A DNA stretch of 64,000 bases from Conus ventricosus (lineage: Eukaryota; Mollusca; Gastropoda; Neogastropoda; Conidae): positions 6,277,424 to 6,341,423 of the forward strand of contig CM031628.1 in the NCBI GenBank assembly GCA_018398815.1, read 5' to 3'. Both the position numbers and the translations under genes were made by a program. The notes below the pieces were generated by a model. That model saw only the letters and a list, made by a program, of their open reading frames with translations. It did no database searches and was not told where the DNA came from. Below, in pieces: positions 1-11,651 of the stretch; the stretch's first letter is position 1; every line of letters begins with the position of its first letter.

Positions 1-1411
1 GTCAACACCAAATCTAGCGTTCGCCACAAATGACTTGTTTGTCAGAACCAGTCCCCAACCAGCTTGGAGGAAGTGACCACAAGCCTGTAAAACTCTCTAT
101 CAACATCAACCTGCAGGCTCCTCAAGCAAAGTGTTTTCCCCGCTGAAATTATAAAAAGGCGTTTGGACTCTCTTCGAGACCCTCACAGACACGTACACAA
201 AGCCAATCTACATCAGGCAGAAGGACTCAAACAAGATGGTTCAAGACTTCACAAAGGCCGTCTTGAAAGCTGCTACAGAATCCATCCCAAGAGGAGCACG
301 CAAAAACTACAAGCCCTACTGGACAGAGGAACTTCAGAATCTGGAAGATGCTGTTACGGAAGCCAGGGATCGAGCAGAAAAGCAGCCATCACTGGAGAAC
401 AACATAGCGCTGAAGGAAGTAACTGCCAGATACAAGCTGTCCTGTGCACAAGCTGCAAGGAAAAGCTGGCAAGAGAAAACTGAAAGCCTGAATCTCGACA
501 AGGATGGCAGCAAGCTGTGGAAACTGGCTAGAACCCTCAGTAACGAAACAACAAATCAGTCCACATTAACAATACAAGAAAATGGAAACTACCTCTCTGG
601 AAAGAAAGCAGCAGACCACTTCATATACGTCTATGAAAACATCAGCAATCTGGAAGTCCCTCCTGAACATAGAGCTACAGTGCACAGGGCCCAAGGTGAA
701 CTTCATGAGAAAGAGCCCCAAGAGGAAGTCATGACCACAGCTTTCACAGAGAAAGAGCTGGAGGAAGCGTTGCAGAGCCTCAACCTGAAGAAGTCACCTG
801 GGCAGATGGAATCACCAATGAAATGATTCTGCATCTTGGGATGAACGCAAGGCAGTCCTTCTAACAATTTTTAACTCCAGCTGGAAGACAGGATCAGTAC
901 CACAGTGTTGGAGGGGAAACAGACATGATCCCCATTCATAAAAAAAGGAAAGGACAAGTCGAAGGCTGACAGCTACAGACCCATCAGCCTTACAAGCTGC
1001 TTAGGAAAGCTGATGGAGAGACTTGTCAACACAAGGCTTGTCTGGCACCTTGAGGAGCATCAGCTGCTGAGCCCTGAACAGGTGGGCTTCCGCCAACACA
1101 GATCAACAGAAGACCAGATCATATTCATCACGCAAAGCATTGAGGACGCCTTCCAAGAAAAGAAGAACTCGCTTGCTGTCTGGATTGACATGGAGAAGGC
1201 GTTCGACAAAGTCTGGAAGGACGGACTCAGGCTTAAACTACGCAATGTGGTAAGAGGCAGCTTCATCCACCAGTCAAGACGTCTTGTACTGGCCAACACC
1301 GACAGCAGTGGACGCCAAGTTGTACGGCACCCTGGAGGAGCTGCGGTGGACGGCAGCCTTCATCGAGGACACTGGGCTGCTCATCTAATGGGGAAGCGAA
1401 CGAGGAAGAAG
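1..1411 (+). pseudogene. jockey-like non-LTR retrotransposon fragment (EN end, linker, partial RT, C-terminus)
   Basis: Remains of a LINE ORF2. Near 75-110 an out-of-frame GSDHKPV-like end of the endonuclease is visible. An open stretch at 236-826 encodes the EN-RT linker and ends near KKSPG. The RT start (SYRPISLTSC, about 969-999) is in another frame from the linker. 1013-1240 encodes LSPEQVGFR and the RT motif-A segment DMEKAFDKVW. RT then breaks off and at about 1309-1388 the frame switches to the ORF C-terminus (LYGTLEELRW, ending ...GLLI stop at 1386), so most of the palm and thumb is deleted. A (GAA)n tail follows at 1405-1425, as in many LINE 3' ends. Cys/His motifs are not preserved. 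Not functional. Clade assignment beyond jockey-like is uncertain. Confidence 0.8.
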
Positions 1412-1469
1412 AAGAAGAAGAAGAACAAACGAAACGCTTTTCTTTATGACATGCTTGACCCATGCGTGT

Positions 1470-1483
1470 CTCTCTCTCTTCTC

Positions 1484-1550
<67 letters not shown>
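1470..1550. repeat. (CT)n microsatellite
   Basis: About 80 bases of nearly perfect CT dinucleotides directly downstream of the LINE (GAA)n tail. Retrotransposon tails often seed such tracts. No coding function is supported. Confidence 0.95.
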
Positions 1551-1553
<3 letters not shown>

Positions 1554-1628
1554 CCCGTCAGTCTGTCTGCCTGTCTGTGTCTGCAGTGTATATCTATGTG
1601 TGTCTGTATTCTTGTATGTGGGTGCATT

Positions 1629-1633
<5 letters not shown>

Positions 1634-1680
<47 letters not shown>

Positions 1681-1687
1681 GTGTGTG

Positions 1688-1755
<68 letters not shown>

Positions 1756-1805
1756 TGGGGTGTGTGTGGTGTGTGTGTGGTGGTGTGTGTGTGTGGTGTG
1801 TGTGT

Positions 1806-1836
<31 letters not shown>

Positions 1837-1840
1837 GAGA

Positions 1841-1889
<49 letters not shown>

Positions 1890-1890
1890 G
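1634..1890. repeat. compound (TG)n-(GCGT)n-(GTGTGG)-(GA)n microsatellite
   Basis: An uninterrupted series of TG, then GCGT/TGCG tetranucleotides (about 1700-1757), degenerate GTGTG blocks and finally GA repeats. It is purine/pyrimidine alternating and so potentially Z-DNA forming. Open frames through it are compositional. Confidence 0.95.
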
Positions 1891-2372
1891 AGAGAGATCA
1901 TATACTATGGGAAGAGCACTGGATCAACCGACTCTCTAAGTGGTGGTAGGTAGCAGAGTGGGTTTACCATGGGATCGTAACCGTGTGTACACAGCTCTCT
2001 GTCCAACGTCATCCAGATTCACAATGGCGTACAGTCCTGTGCAGACAACAGACCATCAACCACTCTGGTTCAGTGCACATATAGAGGTCACATGTCTGCC
2101 AACACAAAGCCACTGTATTAATCAGGCTCGACGAATGTCTTTTACTTCATCCAATTAAAAAGGGCAATGGGTTCGGTCATATTCGAGTTCATAACGAAGA
2201 TGTTAACGTTTACATTCCAGTAGGTAAAAGCGTTTCCAGAGATATTTATATATGCATCTACTTGAGATTTTGTGTTCATGTTGGCATGATGTGGACAATG
2301 TTTTCATTTTGCCGATGTTGTAGCATCTCTTTCTTTTTTTCACATTTGAAAAGACTTTTCTTGAGTGCATTT
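1891..2372. other. no gene seen
   Basis: Unique-looking AT-moderate sequence between two microsatellites. I see no conserved motif, splice-flanked exon or RNA gene here. Confidence 0.5.
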
Positions 2373-2415
2373 ATAATGATGATAATGACAACAACAACAA
2401 CAATAATACTAATTG

Positions 2416-2476
<61 letters not shown>

Positions 2477-2594
2477 AATGACGACGACGATGATGATGAT
2501 GATGGTGGTGATGATGGTGGTGGTAGTGGCGGTGGTGGTGGCAGTGGTGGTGGTGACAGTTATGCTGGTGGTGGTGATGGTGGTGGTGGTGGTG
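2373..2594. repeat. trinucleotide repeat (GAT)n grading into (GGT)n
   Basis: About 220 bases of GAT/GAC triplets that shift to GGT/GTG triplets. One strand reads as poly-Met/Val and the other as poly-His. Neither has any non-repeat protein context, so a coding role is not supported. Confidence 0.95.
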
Positions 2595-2761
2595 ATAACT
2601 ACTTAAAAACATGAAATGATAACGGATTCTTACAGGTGCTTTGCAAAACCAAAATGCATGTAAACAATACATATTATATTCTACATAATACATAACATCA
2701 GTATTATACATACCGTCAAAAAATGCACCTGACAATCGATTCAAATGCAAACAGACAAAAA

Positions 2762-2895
2762 ATATACATTCCCACGTACGCACATGTATGCACACTTACA
2801 TAACCAAACATGTCACGCACATGTACGCACACTTACATAATCAAACTTGTCATGCACATGTACGCACACTTACATAATCAAACATGTCACACACA
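2762..2895. repeat. 37-bp minisatellite, about 3.5 copies
   Basis: Units of about 37 bp carrying CACATGTACGCACACTTAC and ATAATCAAACATGTCA differ by one or two bases each. No gene overlaps it. Confidence 0.85.
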
Positions 2896-3132
2896 TGTAG
2901 GAGTACATTCTGTTTAGACAAACGTGTCACAACCAGATCTATCACCAACGGAAACATCAGATTTGAAAAGAGGGTGTCAGAGATTGTCAGGGAGTCTTTT
3001 TCATGTCTCGGGAGCTTAGAAAGAAAGATCCTTTGGCCCAAAAGGCAGAGTTCTGCTGTGAGGTATCCCAAGAATGTGTTTTCAGGAGAAGAGAGGAGCT
3101 GACCAGACACAGTGTAGATGTGGAGGAGTTGG

Positions 3133-3358
3133 GAAAGAAACTGTGAACTATGGCCACTGGCTGGCAGAACAGTCAGAGCAGACAGCTTGTAGTCTGTTCA
3201 GACAGAAAGAACCTGTGAACTAGGGCCCCACTGGCTGACAGCGAAACAGTCAGAGCAGACAGCTTGAGTCTGTCCAGTCAGAAAGAAACTGTGAACTATG
3301 GCCACTGGCTGGCAGCAGAAACAGTCAGAGCAGACAGCTTGTAGTCTGTCAGTCAAAG
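3133..3358. repeat. about 72-76-bp tandem repeat, 3 copies
   Basis: Three head-to-tail units share GTGAACTATGGCCACTGGC, CAGTCAGAGCAGACAGCTTG and a trailing AGTCTGT...CAG. They differ by small indels. Nothing coding is recognised. Confidence 0.85.
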
Positions 3359-3675
3359 CTGGAAACCTGAGAAGAAGGTGAAGAAGAGAAGGAAACGTGG
3401 TCAAATTAGCAGGGTCTGCAAATGAGTCTGGCACCATTGTTCTGTATTCATTGAAGTCTGTCTGAAATCAGGAAGAGAAGACTTTAAAGATTTCTTTTCA
3501 GGGAAGGGGGGGGGGGGGGCGATACCAGCTAGCCTAAGTTCAATTACATCATCATTGAATTGCAGCTTATTGAGAGTCATCCAGTCCTTTAAGTCAGCAA
3601 TGCACTCCCATGCCAAAGACATCAATGCATCACTGTCAGCTATGGATGTCAACAGATGGAGCTGAGTGTCATCTG

Positions 3676-3681
3676 CCTGCC

Positions 3682-3761
<80 letters not shown>

Positions 3762-3762
3762 A
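3676..3762. repeat. (TGTC)n-(TC)n microsatellite
   Basis: TGCC/TGTC tetranucleotides run into CT dinucleotides just upstream of an RT pseudogene. Confidence 0.9.
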
Positions 3763-3984
3763 TTATTGTCAGTCCATAACGACTTGTGTTGCTCGTTCGA
3801 AAGTGGAGTAAAAAAGAAAGCAGTTCACTTTGACACATTTAAAGCTTTTCATCGTGTCTGGCACAGAGGTCTCATCTGTAAACTGGAAGCGAATGGAATA
3901 TGGTGGGGATCATCAATCTGGTTCACAAATTATCTCTTGAATTGCCCTGCTGCAGTTATCATTGAGGATGACCCATCAGGCTGT

Positions 3985-4505
3985 GTCATGATGGGTCAGC
4001 TTCATTCCTTATTGATGTAATTGACATAACAGACTGCATCATGATGGTCAGCTTCATTCCTGGTTGATGTAACTGACATAACAGACTGTATCATGATGGT
4101 CAGCTTTATTCCTTATTGATGTAACTGACATAACAGACTGTATCATGATGGTCAGCTTTTTATTCCTTATTGATGTAACTGACATAACAGACTGTATCAT
4201 GATGGTCAGCTTTATTCCTTATTGATGTAACTGACATAACAGACTGTATCAGGATGGGTCAGCTTTATTCCTTATTGATGTAACTGACATAACAGACTGT
4301 ATCAGCATGGGTCAGCTCCATTCCTTATTGATGTAACTGACATAACAGACTGTATCATGATGGTCAGCTTTATTCCTTATTGATGTAACTGACATAACAG
4401 ACTGTATCAGGATGGGTCAGCTCCATTCCTTATTGATGTAACTGACATAACAGACTGTATCATGATGGGTCAGCTTCATTCCTTAATGATGTAACTGACA
4501 TTACA
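3985..4505. repeat. about 52-bp minisatellite inside the RT pseudogene, about 10 copies
   Basis: Ten units share GATGTAACTGACATAACAG, ACTGTATCATGATGG and TCAGCTTTATTCCTTATT. The first unit reads in frame with RT as SFLIDVIDITD. The last unit runs directly into the sequence leading to FADDT. The repeat unit is therefore RT coding sequence between motifs B and C that was tandemly amplified. Confidence 0.9.
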
Positions 4506-5291
4506 GACTTATTAAATCAACAGTTTATCGATTTTGCAGACGATACCAGCATGTCGTTCTCACATAACCCAGTTACACGCACAGAATTTGTCAATTGAGT
4601 CTTACTAAAGCTGAGGTAGTTGGGCTGAGCGTCGGAAAGTAAAATTCCATGAAGACAAAACAGAATTATTTCAGTTCATATAAGTCAAATTACCTACGTA
4701 CATCTTAAATTACTCACTTGAAGAGCACAAGCACAAACATGTGGGACTATTAATTCAAAAAAGTTTTAAGTGGGAGTAATATACTAATGGTGCACTTAGC
4801 AAAGTCACTTTGCTGCTTTCTTGTGTTGAAAAAGTGGGACAGGCTTTTAAAAAAAGTATATATCCTCCATATCAACTCATTTAGATTATACGGATGTAGT
4901 GTGGGATAACGTCCGAAATGCAGTCTGTTTCTCTGGAAAATGAATACCAAGAAGCTGCAACAAAAACTGAGACAATGAAAATGTTGAGCTGTCCATGGAA
5001 CAAGTCAGCTAACATTACATAAAAAGTCCTGGATTTTGCCACTCAGGAAAAGGGGAACACCCAAAACTCTATATCATCATAAAAGGGATCAATGGTGCCA
5101 GCCAGAATCATTCATCTGATCTTCTGCACGGCCATCTTTAGGACAGGAACCCGTACCATTGGCAAAGACTCTTAAAGCGTGCAATGCCAAAGTGTAAGAA
5201 CTGAAATATATGAGGAATCCCTCTCATTTCTTCTCTACATGATCATGAAAACCATCATTCCTAACGCAAACAACCATTATTTTATCTGTCG

Positions 5292-5632
5292 ACGTTCCTG
5301 CAGTCCCTCTGTATTTCTTATCGTGGTGAGAGAAAGGAGGAAAGTGTTGAGTGTGTTTAATGTTCCTGCAGTCCCTCTGTATTTCTTATCGTGGTGAGAG
5401 AAAGGAGGAAAGTGTTGAGTGTGTTTAATGTTCCTGCAGTCCCTCTGGATTTCTTATCGTGGTGAGAGAAAGGAGAAAGTGTTGAGTGTGTTTAATGTTC
5501 CTGCAGTCCCTCTGTATTTCTTATCGTGGTGAGAGAAAGGAGGAAAGTGTTGAGTGTGTTTAATGTTCCTGCAGTCTCTCTGTATTTCTTATCGTGGTTA
5601 GAGAAAGGAGGAAAGTGTTGAGTGTGTTTAAT
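5292..5632. repeat. about 72-bp minisatellite inside the RT pseudogene, about 5 copies
   Basis: Five units share TTCCTGCAGTCCCTCTGTAT, TTCTTATCGTGGTGAGAGA and AAGTGTTGAGTGTGTTTAAT. The last copy continues into HLADDSLCP instead of back to the repeat start, which places the array at the C-terminal part of the same LINE ORF. Confidence 0.85.
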
Positions 5633-5987
5633 GGCCACCTGGCTGATGACTCATTATGTCCTGATATTCATTTGATGGAAAGAGAAGAGCACGATTTGTT
5701 GACATGTCCAGGTTGTAATGAAGCCTGTGCAGATACTATTTCCAATTCTCCACCAAACTACATTTCAAACTCTTTTTAAAGGTAAACTCGATCTACAGAC
5801 AGATATAGGTATAATGATTGTCAAGTCTTCTGAAATGTATCCCTGACGTAATATATTGTTTTCAGTTGCGCTGTTTAGAGTGTACAGACATTACTAACAA
5901 GATCAATATTGGTTCAAGACGTTAACTCAAAGTCACACACTGGACGTTTTGGTTGTTATTAGATTTGTTTAAATGATGGTTACAGGA

Positions 5988-5998
5988 CCCCCCCCCCC

Positions 5999-6066
<68 letters not shown>

Positions 6067-6107
6067 CTGTGTCTTTGTCTCTCTCTCTCTCTCTGTCTGT
6101 CTCTCTG

Positions 6108-6142
<35 letters not shown>

Positions 6143-6187
6143 GTCTGTCTCTCTGTCTCTCCCCCCCCCCCCTCTCTCTCTCTTTAA
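5988..6187. repeat. poly-C and (CT)n/(CTGT)n microsatellite
   Basis: C-runs at both ends bracket CT and CTGTCT repeats. Long open frames on either strand are low complexity. Confidence 0.9.
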
Positions 6188-6775
6188 ATAGACTTTTTTT
6201 CTTTTCTTTCCGTTATTTTTCTGGCCCGTATTTCTCAATGTAGCAGTAACTTGAAAGTTGTGTGATCGTCTTCCATTTCTCACTGTTGTCTGAATATTTC
6301 GCACTGAAGTTAATTTAAACGAAAAAAGCAAACGTTTTCAGTTCTGGTGGTCAAATACCATCCTTTGTAACAGTGTTATGTACATACGAATTTGTTCCAA
6401 ATCACTGTTGCCGTGATGAGATGAATTATCTGAATGTACTGAGCAAAAACGAGCATCATCAGATGAGCATCAGTGAACATTTGTAACACACTGAGTCTAC
6501 CAACAGAAAGACAGCAACATCCTAAGTCCTACACATGATTGACAGCCGAGGTGATGACCAGACTTTACCTGTCTGTTCTGCAGGATGTTGGAGTGGTTGT
6601 GGGTAGTCATAGGCTGACGAAGTCGACTGAAAGCAATTAAAAAATGTGGATAATTAAATCTGACTACCAAGGTCCCATTTACGTGTGTTCTTCATATAAT
6701 ATTCTCTTCCCATGCTCTTTGATTATCATATCAGTTTTGTAGAAAAGGGCCCCTCACAACTGCCTCACAACATTG
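6188..6775. other. no gene seen
   Basis: Unique intergenic-looking sequence. I find no conserved protein motif, RNA fold or transposon end. Confidence 0.4.
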
Positions 6776-7030
6776 GAAAGGTCCTCATAATCACCTCACC
6801 ACAACAGACAGGGTCCCTCATAATCACCTCACCACAACAGAACAGGGTCCCTCATAATCACCTCACCCAACAGAACAGGGTCCTCATAATCACCTCACCA
6901 CAACAGAACTGGGTACCTTACAACCACCCACAAGCATCGAAAAGTCCTCACAACCACCTCACCACAACAGAACAGGGTCCCTCACACCACCCAACCACAG
7001 CAGAAAAAGGTCTTCACCACCACTAACCGA
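6776..7030. repeat. about 34-bp minisatellite, about 7 degenerate copies
   Basis: Units built from CCTCATAATCACCTCACC and ACAACAGAACAGGGTC become more degenerate to the right. Confidence 0.85.
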
Positions 7031-7329
7031 ACACACAAAGGATCCCTCACTACCGTAACATCACTTCCATGGAGAATGATGGGCACCAGGAACAAATGTG
7101 TAGAACAACTTTTGATGACTTTTACACACCAGCACAGACATAAATAAGCTTTAAATCAATGGAACTTCCACACGTTCCATCCACTGAAAAAAACGCAAAA
7201 AACTCGCACTTCCTTTCCCTTCTGATATCCTGGGGACAAAGCAAAAGATAGTGTACGTTTTAAACTGTTGTCTTGTTTGGAATCAAATGAACAACACTCA
7301 TCCTCACAGCTTCATTCGTTTCTGTTCTT

Positions 7330-9985
7330 CACATAGCCCTATCTGATCTACTTGCATGTCTGTGTGTCACATGACATTCACATCACCCTATCTGATCTAC
7401 TGCATGTCTGTGTGTCGTCAACATGACATTCACATCACCCTATCTGATCTACTGCATGTCTGTGTGTTGTCAACATGACATTCACATAGCCCTATCTGAT
7501 CTACTTCATGTCTGTGTGTTGTCAACATGACATTCACATAGCCCTATCTGATCTACTGCATGTCTGTGTGTTGTCAACATGACATTCACATAGCCCTATC
7601 TGATCTACTGCATGTCTGTGTGTTGTCAAAATGACATTCACATAGCCCTATCTGATCTACTTCATGTCTGTGTGTTGTCAACATGACATTCACATAGCCC
7701 TATCTGATCTAGTTCATGTCTGTGTGTTGTCAACATGACATTCGCATAGCCCTATCTGATCTACTGCATGTCTGTGTGTTGTCAACATGACATTCACATA
7801 GCCCTATCTGATCTACTGCATGCCTGTGTGTCAACATGACATCACATAGCCCTATCTGATCTACTTCATGGTCTGTGTGTCAACATGACATTCACATAGC
7901 CCTATCTGATCTATGCATGTCTGTGTGTTGTCAACATGACATTCACATAGCCCTATCTGATCTAGTTCATGTCTGTGTGTTGTCAACATGACATTCACAT
8001 AGCCCTATCTGATCTACTGCATGTCTGTGTGTTGTCAACATGACATTCACATAGCCCTATCTGATCTACTTCATGTCTGTGTGTTGTCAACATGACATTC
8101 ACATAGCCCTATCTGATCTGCTTCATGTCTGTGTGTCGTCAACATGACATTCACATAGCCCTATCTGATCTACTGCATGTCTGTGTGTCAACATGACATT
8201 CACATAGCCCTATCTGATCTACTGCATGTCTGTGTGTTGTCAACATGACATTCACATAGCCCTATCTGATCTACTGCATGTCTGTGTGTCGTCAACATGA
8301 CATTCAAATAGCCCTATCTGATCTACTGCATGTCTGTGTGTTGTCAACATGACATTCACATAGCCCTATCTGATCTACTGCATGCCTGTGTGTTGTCAAC
8401 ATGACATTCACACAGCCCTATCTGATCTACTTCATGTCTGTGTGTTGTCAACATGACATTCACATAGCCCTATCTGATCTACAGCATGTCTGTGTGTTGT
8501 CAACATGACATTCACATAGCCCTATCTGATCTACTGCATGTCTGTGTGTCGTCAACATGACATTCACATAAGCCTATCTGATCTACTCATGTCTGTGTGT
8601 TGTCAACATGACATTCACATATCCCTATCTGATCTGCTTCATGTCTGTGTGTTGTCAACATGACATTCCCATAGCCCTATCTGATCTACTGCATGTCTGA
8701 GTGTTGTCAACATGACATTCACATAGCCCTATCTGATCTACTTCATGTCTGTGTGTTGTCAACATGACATTCACATAGCCCTATCTGATCTGCTTCATGT
8801 CTGTGTGTCGTCAACATGACATTCACATAGCCCTATCTGATCTACGTCATGTCTGTGTGTCAAATGACATTCACATAGCCTATCTGATCTACTGCATGTC
8901 TGTGTGTTGTCAACATGACATTCACATAGCCCTATCTGATCTACTGCATGTCTGTGTGTCGTCAACATGACATTCACATAGCCCTATCTGATCTACTGCA
9001 TGTCTGTGTGTTGTCAACATGACATTCACATAGCCCTATCTGATCTACTGCATGTCTGTGTGTCGTCAACATGACATTCACATAGCCCTATCTGATCTAC
9101 TTCATGTCTGTGTGTTGTCAACATGACATTCACATAGCCCTATCTGACTACTTCATGTCTGTGTCTCAACATGACATTCACATAGCCCTATCTGATCTAC
9201 TTCATGTCTGTGTGTCAACATGACATTCACATAGCCCTATCTGATCTACTGCATGTCTGTGTGTTGTCAACATGACATTCACATAGCCTAATCTGATTAC
9301 TTCTGTCTGTGTGTTGTCAACATGACATTCGCATAGCCTATCTGATCTACTTCTGTCTGTGTGTTGTCAACATGACATTCACATAGCCCTATCTGATCTA
9401 CTTCATGTCTGTGTGTCAACATGACATTCACATAGCTATCTGATCTACTTCATGTCTGTGTGTCAACATGACATTCACATAGCCCTATCTGATGTACTGG
9501 ATGCTGTGTGTTGTCAACATTGACATTCACATAGCCCTATCTGATCTACTTCATGTCTGTGTGTCGTCAACATGACATTCACATAGCCTATCTGATCTAC
9601 TGCATGTCTGTGTGTCGTCAACATGACATTCACATAGCCCTATCTGATCTACTTCATGTCTGTGTGTCAACATGACATTCACATAGCCCTATCTGATCTA
9701 CTTCATGTCTGTGTGTCAACATGACATTCACATAGCCCTATCTGATCTACTGCATGTCTGTGTGTCAACATGACATTCACATAGCCCTATCTGATCTACT
9801 TCATGTCTGTGTGTCAACATGACATTCACATAGCCCTATCTGATCTACTTCATGTCTGTGTGTTGTCAACATGACATTCACATAGCTCTGTCTGATCTGC
9901 TTCATGTCTGTGTGTCAAACTGACATTCACATAGCCCTATCTGATCTGCTCATGTCTGTGTGTTGTCAACATGACATTCACAACA
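7330..9985. repeat. 52-bp satellite array, about 51 copies
   Basis: A 2.65-kb head-to-tail array. The unit is ACATTCACATAGCCCTATCT, then GATCTACTGCATGTCTGTGT, then GTTGTCAACATG (52 bp). Variants alternate at three sites: CTGCATG or CTTCATG; TTGTCAAC, TCGTCAAC or a 3-base-shorter TCAAC; occasional single-base losses. There are no variable spacers, so it is a satellite rather than a CRISPR. It ends at about 9985, where the last unit changes into unique sequence (CACAACAATCAGACC). Confidence 0.97.
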
Positions 9986-10232
9986 ATCAGACCAGAGATG
10001 CCCTTCTGGGAGTGCTCTGCATCCACTGACGTCAGCACTGTGAGACGCCAGTGCAGTGACAGAAAGAAAAAGAAAAGGCTGGCAGGGTTTGTCTCCCATA
10101 TAAATGCTAGTCTTAATGTTCTGTAAATAAGACTTACAGAAAACACGAATAAATGGCAAAAAGAGGCTATTCCACGTCCCTTCTTCCCTCCCCCACCCCC
10201 TCCCCTCTATCTCTCTCTTTCCAGGAGGGTGG

Positions 10233-10263
10233 GTGAATGTTCCTGTGTGTGTGTGTGTGTGTG

Positions 10264-10308
<45 letters not shown>

Positions 10309-10326
10309 AGGAGACATAGAGTGAGC

Positions 10327-10419
<93 letters not shown>

Positions 10420-10469
10420 TGTGTGTGTGTGTGTGTGTGTTGTGTGTGTGTGTGTGTGTGACGGACAGA

Positions 10470-10533
<64 letters not shown>
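10233..10533. repeat. (TG)n-(GA)n compound microsatellite
   Basis: Three TG blocks separated by short unique bridges (TATAAGGAGACATAGAG) and a GCGC insert, then about 60 bases of GA. Confidence 0.95.
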
Positions 10534-10773
10534 TCTAAAAAGGAGAACTCAAACAATCACAATCCATCTTCAAAGACAAATGTATTAAATCTACAATTCA
10601 TGACCTGTTTGAACAACTACACACTGTTCCCCTGAACAAAAAATGCCAGAATCTGACCCCCCCCCCCCCAAAAAAAAAAAAAAAAAAAAAAAATGAACGA
10701 AGGCTAGGGAACAAGAATAAATTGACATGTAATACTGTTTCTTTTATTTTAGCAAACGTATGATGTCCATTTC

Positions 10774-10873
10774 NNNNNNNNNNNNNNNNNNNNNNNNNNN
10801 NNNNNNNNNNNNNNNNNNNNNNNNNNNNNNNNNNNNNNNNNNNNNNNNNNNNNNNNNNNNNNNNNNNNNNNNN
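10774..10873. other. assembly gap (100 N)
   Basis: Exactly 100 undetermined bases, the usual placeholder for a scaffold join. Left flank (poly-C/poly-A at 10660-10693) and right flank (LINE ORF1) need not be truly adjacent. Confidence 0.99.
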
Positions 10874-11310
10874 CGCAAGGAAAGAAACAACCAACCAAGA
10901 AACACCCGCCAGTGCGAGGAGAAAGTGCTTGCTCTTTTCAACGACAAACTCAAAATCCCAGTGAAAAAGGGCGATATGAGGCAGTACATCGGGTGGGCAC
11001 TAAGCAGGCACGTCGGTCTGACGATTGTAGCGTCTCCAGGGATAGGCCTACTGGACGGGGCATCATTGTCAGGTTCGTGTCGCGGCGCATTCGGGACAGC
11101 GTGTTGTACACTCGACGCACTCTAAAGGGCACGAGGATCACTTTAGTCGAGGACTTAACCCCCAGAGCCTACACATTGTTGTGTTCAGTAAAGAACGAAA
11201 ACTCTCTCTGTCAACAAGCCTGGTCAAAGAACGGGAACATTTTTGTGAAGACAGTTAGCGGGAAGATAGGGAGTGTGAAGTCTCTAGCCGACCTGAGACA
11301 ATTGTGTTGA
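10874..11310 (+). pseudogene. C-terminal part of an L1-like LINE ORF1 protein
   Basis: Two overlapping frames form one gene broken by a frameshift near 10975-10990. The upstream frame has a charged segment (FNDKLKIPVKKGD). The downstream frame has AVHRVG, RGIIVRFVSRRIRDSVL, VEDLTPRAYTLL and AWSKNGNIFVKT, then a stop at 11308-11310. This is the RRM/CTD order known from L1-type ORF1 RNA-binding proteins. The 5' part lies in the gap. ORF2 of the same element is not seen downstream: after about 300 bases the unrelated LINE copy 1 starts. Confidence 0.75.
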
Positions 11311-11615
11311 TGGATATGATGATGTGTTGCCTGTTACAGAAGGTCAGTAAGTTTGTTTGTTTTTTCCTTCGTGTATGTGCTTAAAAGTTTCGCTATAATA
11401 ACCTTCCTCTGTAGAGGGATTTGGAGACTTTCCCCTTATTCCAAAATTTTATAATGTTTACCCTTTTCAGCTATTTCATTGGTCAATGTTTTGGGTCAAG
11501 GCAATTCAACAGCCGTGTGATAAGCGGGATGAGGAACCAGTGGATCTTTCGTTTTTTGAATTTGTTATCCTTGCTATATAATGGCGATCGTTGTTTCTTT
11601 GATAATCAAATAACT
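11311..11615. other. short unassigned interval before LINE copy 1
   Basis: AT-rich sequence between the ORF1 stop and the 5' end of LINE copy 1. Possibly the ORF1-ORF2 spacer of the older element. No motif seen. Confidence 0.4.
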
Positions 11616-11651
11616 CCCTCCGGGGGTTGCAACCTTGCCGTGGTCGGAGGG
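11616..11651 (+). promoter_or_regulatory. 5'-terminal inverted pair of the LINE family (possible ribozyme-like fold)
   Basis: The first 7 bases (CCCTCCG) pair with CGGAGGG at element positions 30-36, and ACC (17-19) can pair with GGT (27-29) between them. The same 5' segment opens copies 4 and 5 and, with changes, copies 3 and 6. The spacing equals that of the P1 and P3 helices in HDV-like ribozymes, which are known at 5' ends of R2 and some other LINEs. A convincing P2/P4 and catalytic C were not found, so a ribozyme is a hypothesis. Confidence 0.4.

Larger units (their letters stand above)
3798..5780 (+). pseudogene. decayed LINE reverse transcriptase, expanded by two internal minisatellites
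   Basis: RT pieces lie in order along the strand in shifting frames. At about 3825-3900 is a motif-A-like segment (FKAFHRVWHRGL). Next comes SFLIDVIDITD at about 3990-4030, the counterpart of the usual LFLIxINDI stretch. At about 4513-4560 is FIDFADDTSMSF, the F/YADD catalytic motif. Near 4850-4905 YTDVVWDN matches the thumb-side EYADVVWDN of such LINEs. At about 5590-5780 a C-terminal tail reads HLADDSLCP...EEHDLLTCPGCNEA, like the terminal Cys-rich motif. Two tandem arrays (3985-4505, 5292-5632) interrupt this order. Frame breaks and stops are many, so it is inactive. Clade is uncertain (jockey/CR1-like). Confidence 0.7.

Noticed and set aside
1446..1949. Cys/Val-rich and Ser/Leu-rich frames over the CT and TG tracts
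   Set aside because: Microsatellite translations on both strands, without conservation signals.
2262..2795. Poly-Met (+) and poly-His (-) open frames
   Set aside because: They are direct translations of the GAT/GGT trinucleotide repeat, with no non-repeat domain.
5969..6331. Arg/Glu-rich - strand frame
   Set aside because: Reverse translation of the CT/CTGT microsatellite.
7330..9985. Regular short repeats as a CRISPR array
   Set aside because: Units are contiguous 52-bp tandem copies with no unique spacers, in a eukaryotic context.
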